Shown here: piece by piece, positions 12,974 to 16,288 of the stretch
How the letters are laid out: the number at the start of each line of letters is the position of its first letter
Numbering within the stretch: the stretch's first letter is position 1
Assembly: GCA_964439135.1 (NCBI GenBank)
Contig: CAYTNN010000096.1
Location: 1 to 16,288 of the forward strand
Source: JAFGPJ01 sp964439135
GTDB lineage: Bacteria > Planctomycetota > Phycisphaerae > Sedimentisphaerales > Anaerobacaceae
DNA: 16,288 bases
Direction: 5' to 3'
Translations under genes and position numbers: made by a program
The notes under the pieces: generated by a model
Database searches by the model: none
What the model was told of the DNA's origin: nothing
Seen by the model: the letters and a program-made list of their open reading frames with translations, nothing else

Positions 12974-13639
12974 CTATTTGTAGTCCTCGGCCTTGTGCCG
13001 GACGATCCGGCCCTCGATCATGTATATCACATCTTCAGCAATGTTAGTAGCATGGTCCGCTACACGCTCCAGGTGGCCTGATGCCGAGCGCAAGTGCATT
13101 AGACATTCGGTTTGCTCCGGGTGCGTATGAACTGCTTCCTGCGCCATTAACTGCATCTGGCGGTCCATTGCATCGATTTCGTCGTCGGCAGCACAAACTT
13201 CATATGCCATTTTAGAGTCCATCTTCACGAGAGCATCAAGACTTTTTCGAAGCATCAATTCTGTTTTTTCGGTCATTTCATCAAAGTCAAAAGGAACGTT
13301 TGTCTGCTGCTGACCGGCAAGGAATGTGCTGTGTTCGGCAAGATTGACGGCCAAATCACCAATCCGCTCCAGGTCATTATTAATCTTCAGAGCGGTGATA
13401 ATGAACCGCAAATCAATAGCAACCGGCTGATAAAGCGCCAGGATTTTCAGGCACTCCTCTTCCATATCAACTTCCATGTGGTCGATTTCTACGTCCGTTT
13501 CGATCACCGTCTTAGCGAGATTCGCGTCCCGCTTCCTGATCGATTCGACCGCCCGGCGGAGATTCTCCTCAACAACCTCACACAGGAACATCAGCATCTG
13601 TTTCAACCTGTCGATTTCTCTTTTCATGTGTACTGTCAT
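12974..13639 (-). CDS. phoU: Phosphate-system regulator PhoU
   Basis: PhoU is a cytoplasmic metal-binding three-helix-bundle protein that links the Pst transporter to the PhoR/PhoB sensor pair and restrains phosphate uptake. At 221 residues it has the usual length and two repeats of the PhoU fold. The metal-binding E-x3-D motifs are at Glu91-Asp95 (NNDLERIGDLA) and Glu191-Asp195 (GHLERVADHATNIAEDV). GGAG stands 9 bases before the ATG; Met5 is an alternative start. It is the last gene of the pst operon, 15 bases after the pstB stop. PhoR/PhoB are not seen here. Confidence 0.93.
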   Translation of the reverse strand: MTVHMKREIDRLKQMLMFLCEVVEENLRRAVESIRKRDANLAKTVIETDVEIDHMEVDMEEECLKILALYQPVAIDLRFIITALKINNDLERIGDLAVNLAEHSTFLAGQQQTNVPFDFDEMTEKTELMLRKSLDALVKMDSKMAYEVCAADDEIDAMDRQMQLMAQEAVHTHPEQTECLMHLRSASGHLERVADHATNIAEDVIYMIEGRIVRHKAEDYK

Positions 13640-13654
13640 AGGTTACGTCTCCGT

Positions 13655-14437
13655 CTATCCAAATCGTCCCGTAATGTAGTCTTCGGTTTTTTTCTCTTTT
13701 GGTTTGGTGAAGAGTTGCTTGGTCGGTCCAACTTCTATGAGATACCCTTCATATAAGAAAGCTGTCAAATCAGAAACACGAGCCGCCTGCTGCATATTAT
13801 GTGTCACGATCACAATGGTATAGTCACGGCGAAGCTCGTCGATGAGGTCCTCGATCTTCGCCGTGGACTGTGGATCAAGTGCCGAAGCCGGCTCATCCAT
13901 CAGCAGAATCTCCGGCTCGACGGCTAAAGCCCTGGCGATACACAATCTTTGCTGCTGGCCGCCTGAAAGGTCCATGGCATTCTTGTCGAGTCGGTCTTTG
14001 ACTTCGTCCCAGAGGGCCGCCCGCGTGAGGCTCTTCTCGATAAGGTCCTTGAGTCGCCTGCGGTCCTTGACTCCATGAATGCGAGGGCCGTAAGCTACGT
14101 TGTCGAAGATGGACTTGGGAAACGGGTTGGATTTCTGAAAAACCATGCCGACCTTCTTGCGCAGGGCAACGATGTCGGTTGTGTGATGATAAATTTCCTG
14201 CTGGTCAATCTGCACCGTCCCTTCGGCCCGTGTCCCGTTGATAATATCGTTCATCCGGTTCAGCGTCCGAAGAAAGGTTGACTTTCCACAGCCTGATGGC
14301 CCGATCAGAGCAGTGACCTGTTGAGGCGGGATATCCATCGTTATGTCGAAAAGCGTCTGGACGCTCCCGTAATAGAAATTCAAATCCTTGACGCGTATCT
14401 TGAATCCGGAGTTATTGTTGGAATTATTCTCTACCAT
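13655..14437 (-). CDS. pstB: Phosphate ABC transporter ATP-binding protein PstB
   Basis: PstB is the ATPase that drives phosphate import through PstC-PstA. All ABC motifs are present in the 260-residue protein: Walker A GPSGCGKST (46-54), Q-loop Gln101, signature LSGGQQQR (157-164), Walker B EILLMDEP (176-183) and the H-loop His213. The phosphate-specific features RTLNRMND (57-64) and QKSNPFPKSIFDNV (101-114) point to PstB rather than another ABC importer. Its ATG overlaps the end of pstA by 7 bases, so the two are translationally coupled; AGGAAG precedes the start within pstA. Confidence 0.96.
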   Translation of the reverse strand: MVENNSNNNSGFKIRVKDLNFYYGSVQTLFDITMDIPPQQVTALIGPSGCGKSTFLRTLNRMNDIINGTRAEGTVQIDQQEIYHHTTDIVALRKKVGMVFQKSNPFPKSIFDNVAYGPRIHGVKDRRRLKDLIEKSLTRAALWDEVKDRLDKNAMDLSGGQQQRLCIARALAVEPEILLMDEPASALDPQSTAKIEDLIDELRRDYTIVIVTHNMQQAARVSDLTAFLYEGYLIEVGPTKQLFTKPKEKKTEDYITGRFG

Positions 14438-15282
14438 CTGTATTTCTTCCTGATATGAATTCTAAACAGAATTGCCACCAGGTTGACTCCAAGCACCAGC
14501 GCAAGCAGGACAAGGGCCGTTGCGTATTGCAGGGGCCTGACCTTTTCAATGTCAGGATGCTGTGTCGCCAGCACATAGAGGTGATACGGCAGCGCCATAA
14601 CCTGGTCGAATATGGATTTTGGCAATCTCGGTAAATAAAAGGCGGCAACGGTCAGCAGAATTGGTGCCGTCTCTCCCGCGGCCCGGCCGATACCAAGAAT
14701 CGAGCCTGTAAGCATTCCCGATATCGAGTAGGGCAGCACGTTTTTATATATCGTTTGCCATTTCGTCGCCCCAAGGGCAAGACTTCCCTCTCTGAAAGAC
14801 TTCGGAACCGCTCTAAGAGCTTCTTCGCTGGAGACGATAATAATCGGCAGAATCATACATGCCAGCGTAAGACAGCCGGCTATAATCGAGGCTCCGAATC
14901 GCAGGAATATCACAAACAAACCCAGCCCGAAGAGCCCGAAGACTATCGACGGCACGCCCGCCAGCGTCACAATCGCGAGCCGGACGGTTCGTGTAAATCT
15001 TCCGGCCTTTGCATACTCGGACAGATAAATCGCTGTCGCCATCCCGAGTGGAAGCGCAATTATAACCGTCCCCAGCGCCAGTGACAGGGTACCTACGATT
15101 GCCGGTAATATTCCCCCTTCGGAGCCGCCGCGTTTTGGCATGGTCGTCAGGAATTCCCAATTGATGACCGGCAGGCCGTTCCAGAGGATTTTAATAATGA
15201 TTGAAGCGATGACAAAAACGATAAGGTACGTCATCACTCGTATGAGCCAGGCGATTATATATTGCGAAGCTACCCTGCGCAT
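14431..15282 (-). CDS. pstA: Phosphate ABC transporter permease PstA
   Basis: PstA is the second membrane subunit of the high-affinity phosphate importer. The protein has 283 residues and six predicted membrane helices, starting with one at about 15-33. The cytoplasmic EAA loop, which docks onto PstB, is at about 154-190 (EALRAVPKSF, SLALGATKWQTI, VLPYSISG). The PGIPS/AGVPS-type motif before a helix is at about 108-113. The start codon shares one base with the pstC stop (TAATG), and the stop overlaps pstB, as expected of a tightly coupled operon. Confidence 0.95.
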   Translation of the reverse strand: MRRVASQYIIAWLIRVMTYLIVFVIASIIIKILWNGLPVINWEFLTTMPKRGGSEGGILPAIVGTLSLALGTVIIALPLGMATAIYLSEYAKAGRFTRTVRLAIVTLAGVPSIVFGLFGLGLFVIFLRFGASIIAGCLTLACMILPIIIVSSEEALRAVPKSFREGSLALGATKWQTIYKNVLPYSISGMLTGSILGIGRAAGETAPILLTVAAFYLPRLPKSIFDQVMALPYHLYVLATQHPDIEKVRPLQYATALVLLALVLGVNLVAILFRIHIRKKYRW

Positions 15283-16154
15283 TATCCCATCCTGTATTTC
15301 TTAAGGAATTTTTGTGCTATAATGTTCAATCCGAACGTCGCCAGCAGCAGGACGATACCTACACAAAACAGAGCTCGGTAGTGAATGCTTCCGAACGCAA
15401 CCTCACCCATTTCGGCCGCTATGGTGGCGGTCATGGTTCGTACCGAGTCGAACGGTGAGGCGGTGATTATTGCGGCGTTGCCGGTCACCATCATCACAGC
15501 CATTGTTTCGCCGATGACTCTGCCGATACCGAGCATGATCGCGGCAACGATACCCGGAAGCGCCGCCGGAACCGTCACTTTCCATATAGTCTGCATCTTA
15601 CTTGCACCCAAAGCCAGTGATGCCGCCTTGTAGGATGAAGGCACGCTTCGTATGGCGTCTTCGGAGATTGATACTACTGTTGGAATAGCCATTAATGCCA
15701 ACAACACTGCGCCTGCCAGAGCGGTCAATCCCGTCGATAGACTGAAACTGCTTTTGATCAGCGGAACCAGAACAACCAGGCCGAAAAAGCCAATCACCAC
15801 GGACGGAATACCCGCCAGAATCTCGATAAAAGGCTTGAGTATTTCTCTCTCTGTAGGTCTTGCCAGCTCGGAAATATAGACCGCCGCTCCGATGCCAAAT
15901 GGGATTGTCAATATTGTGGCCAGTGCCGTAACTAAAAGCGATCCGGTGATCAGCGGTAGTAGTCCGAATGATTCCTTTTGAAAGGAAACGGGCATCCAGC
16001 GGCTGCCGAACAGCTCTTTTAATCCCGGCTTAATCGCAAATTGCCCGGCTTCCTTGCCTACGAATACGAATATCCCAATTACAATCAGGATGCTCGTGGA
16101 GGCCGTAGCAAAAAGTATCAGCCTAATCGCTTTTTCTTTCCACGCGGTTTTCAT
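15282..16154 (-). CDS. pstC: Phosphate ABC transporter permease PstC
   Basis: PstC forms the phosphate channel with PstA. The protein has 290 residues. Helix 1 is at about 11-33, followed by a periplasmic segment (FGSRWMPVSFQKESFGLLPLI region, about 49-70) typical of PstC. The EAA loop is at about 165-202 (EDAIRSVPSSYK, LALGASKMQTI, VPAALPGI), and GIGRVIGETMAV (209-220) is the usual next helix. The start overlaps the pstS stop by one base (TAATG), giving stop-restart coupling. The membrane topology and length are normal. Confidence 0.95.
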   Translation of the reverse strand: MKTAWKEKAIRLILFATASTSILIVIGIFVFVGKEAGQFAIKPGLKELFGSRWMPVSFQKESFGLLPLITGSLLVTALATILTIPFGIGAAVYISELARPTEREILKPFIEILAGIPSVVIGFFGLVVLVPLIKSSFSLSTGLTALAGAVLLALMAIPTVVSISEDAIRSVPSSYKAASLALGASKMQTIWKVTVPAALPGIVAAIMLGIGRVIGETMAVMMVTGNAAIITASPFDSVRTMTATIAAEMGEVAFGSIHYRALFCVGIVLLLATFGLNIIAQKFLKKYRMG

Positions 16155-16288
16155 TATTGAACTGCTACATATCCTGTATCTGTAACCACTTTTTGTCCGG
16201 CTGCGCTCAGGCAGAAGTCAATAAATGTTTTAACGGTTCCTTGCGGCTCGCCGTTGAGGTACATAAAGAGAGGCCGGGCGATCGGATA
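16154..16288 (-). CDS. pstS: Phosphate-binding protein PstS, C-terminal part
   Basis: Only the last 44 codons are inside the window. They read YPIARPLFMYLNG, then TFIDFCLSAAGQKVV and GYVAVQ before the TAA. This is the well-known C-terminal signature of PstS-type periplasmic phosphate-binding proteins, the substrate-capturing subunit of the importer. Its position directly before pstC, with a one-base overlap, supports the call. The signal peptide, ligand-binding residues and operon promoter (with any Pho box) lie beyond the right edge. Confidence 0.9.
   Translation of the reverse strand, partial: YPIARPLFMYLNGEPQGTVKTFIDFCLSAAGQKVVTDTGYVAVQ

Noticed and set aside
1..16288. CRISPR array, tRNA, rRNA, prophage, toxin-antitoxin pair or defence system
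   Set aside because: No regularly spaced repeats, cloverleaf RNA gene, integrase, or recognisable defence or toxin domains were found on either strand by eye; the branched palindrome at 9978-10036 lacks tRNA features.

Overview
The window reads as chromosomal DNA of a Gram-negative-type bacterium, most likely a planctomycete of the Phycisphaerae kind. The outer-membrane evidence is an LptF/LptG pair and several exported proteins. The lineage call is inference. It rests on the remnant of an 'ADGHVEHW'-type prepilin (the H-X9-DG/DUF1559-like class that is multiplied in Planctomycetota), an enlarged LptF, and small secreted proteins of unknown function. Starts are a mix of ATG and GTG with Shine-Dalgarno sites. 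No tRNA, rRNA, CRISPR array, intact transposon or defence island is visible.

Left part (1-2305, minus strand): a two-gene operon for a 2-oxoacid:ferredoxin oxidoreductase. The first gene is a fused gamma-alpha subunit (KorA type). Ten bases later comes the TPP-binding beta subunit (KorB type), cut by the window edge. A plausible promoter lies about 85 bases upstream.

Middle part (2306-9823): a mosaic of single genes with wide spacers. In order these are a small stand-alone carbonic-anhydrase-like protein, an exported metallophosphoesterase, a promoterless 3' remnant of a prepilin gene on the opposite strand, an exported S1C (Deg-type) protease without PDZ domains, a large exported SurA/parvulin-like protein with an 11-residue tandem repeat and an unfamiliar C-terminal module, a possible coding remnant, a small exported protein joining a beta-rich domain to an Ig-like (BIG2-like) domain, and a radical SAM/SPASM enzyme. 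The protease, the SurA-like protein and the LPS exporters suggest envelope work, but their separate promoters and mixed orientation do not make one operon.

Right part (9824-12934, plus strand): a composite REP-like palindromic element, then lptF and lptG. These encode the two permease subunits of the lipopolysaccharide transporter. LptF carries a large extra segment in its periplasmic part.

Right edge (12974-16288, minus strand): the phosphate uptake operon pstS-pstC-pstA-pstB-phoU. It is tightly packed with 1- to 7-base overlaps, and pstS is cut by the window edge. phoU and lptG converge with only 39 bases between them.

No clearly new multi-gene system was found. The points most worth a second look are the SurA-like protein with its repeat linker and C-terminal module, the enlarged LptF, the hybrid exported protein at 7829-8551, the prepilin remnant, and the cloverleaf-like repeat upstream of lptF.
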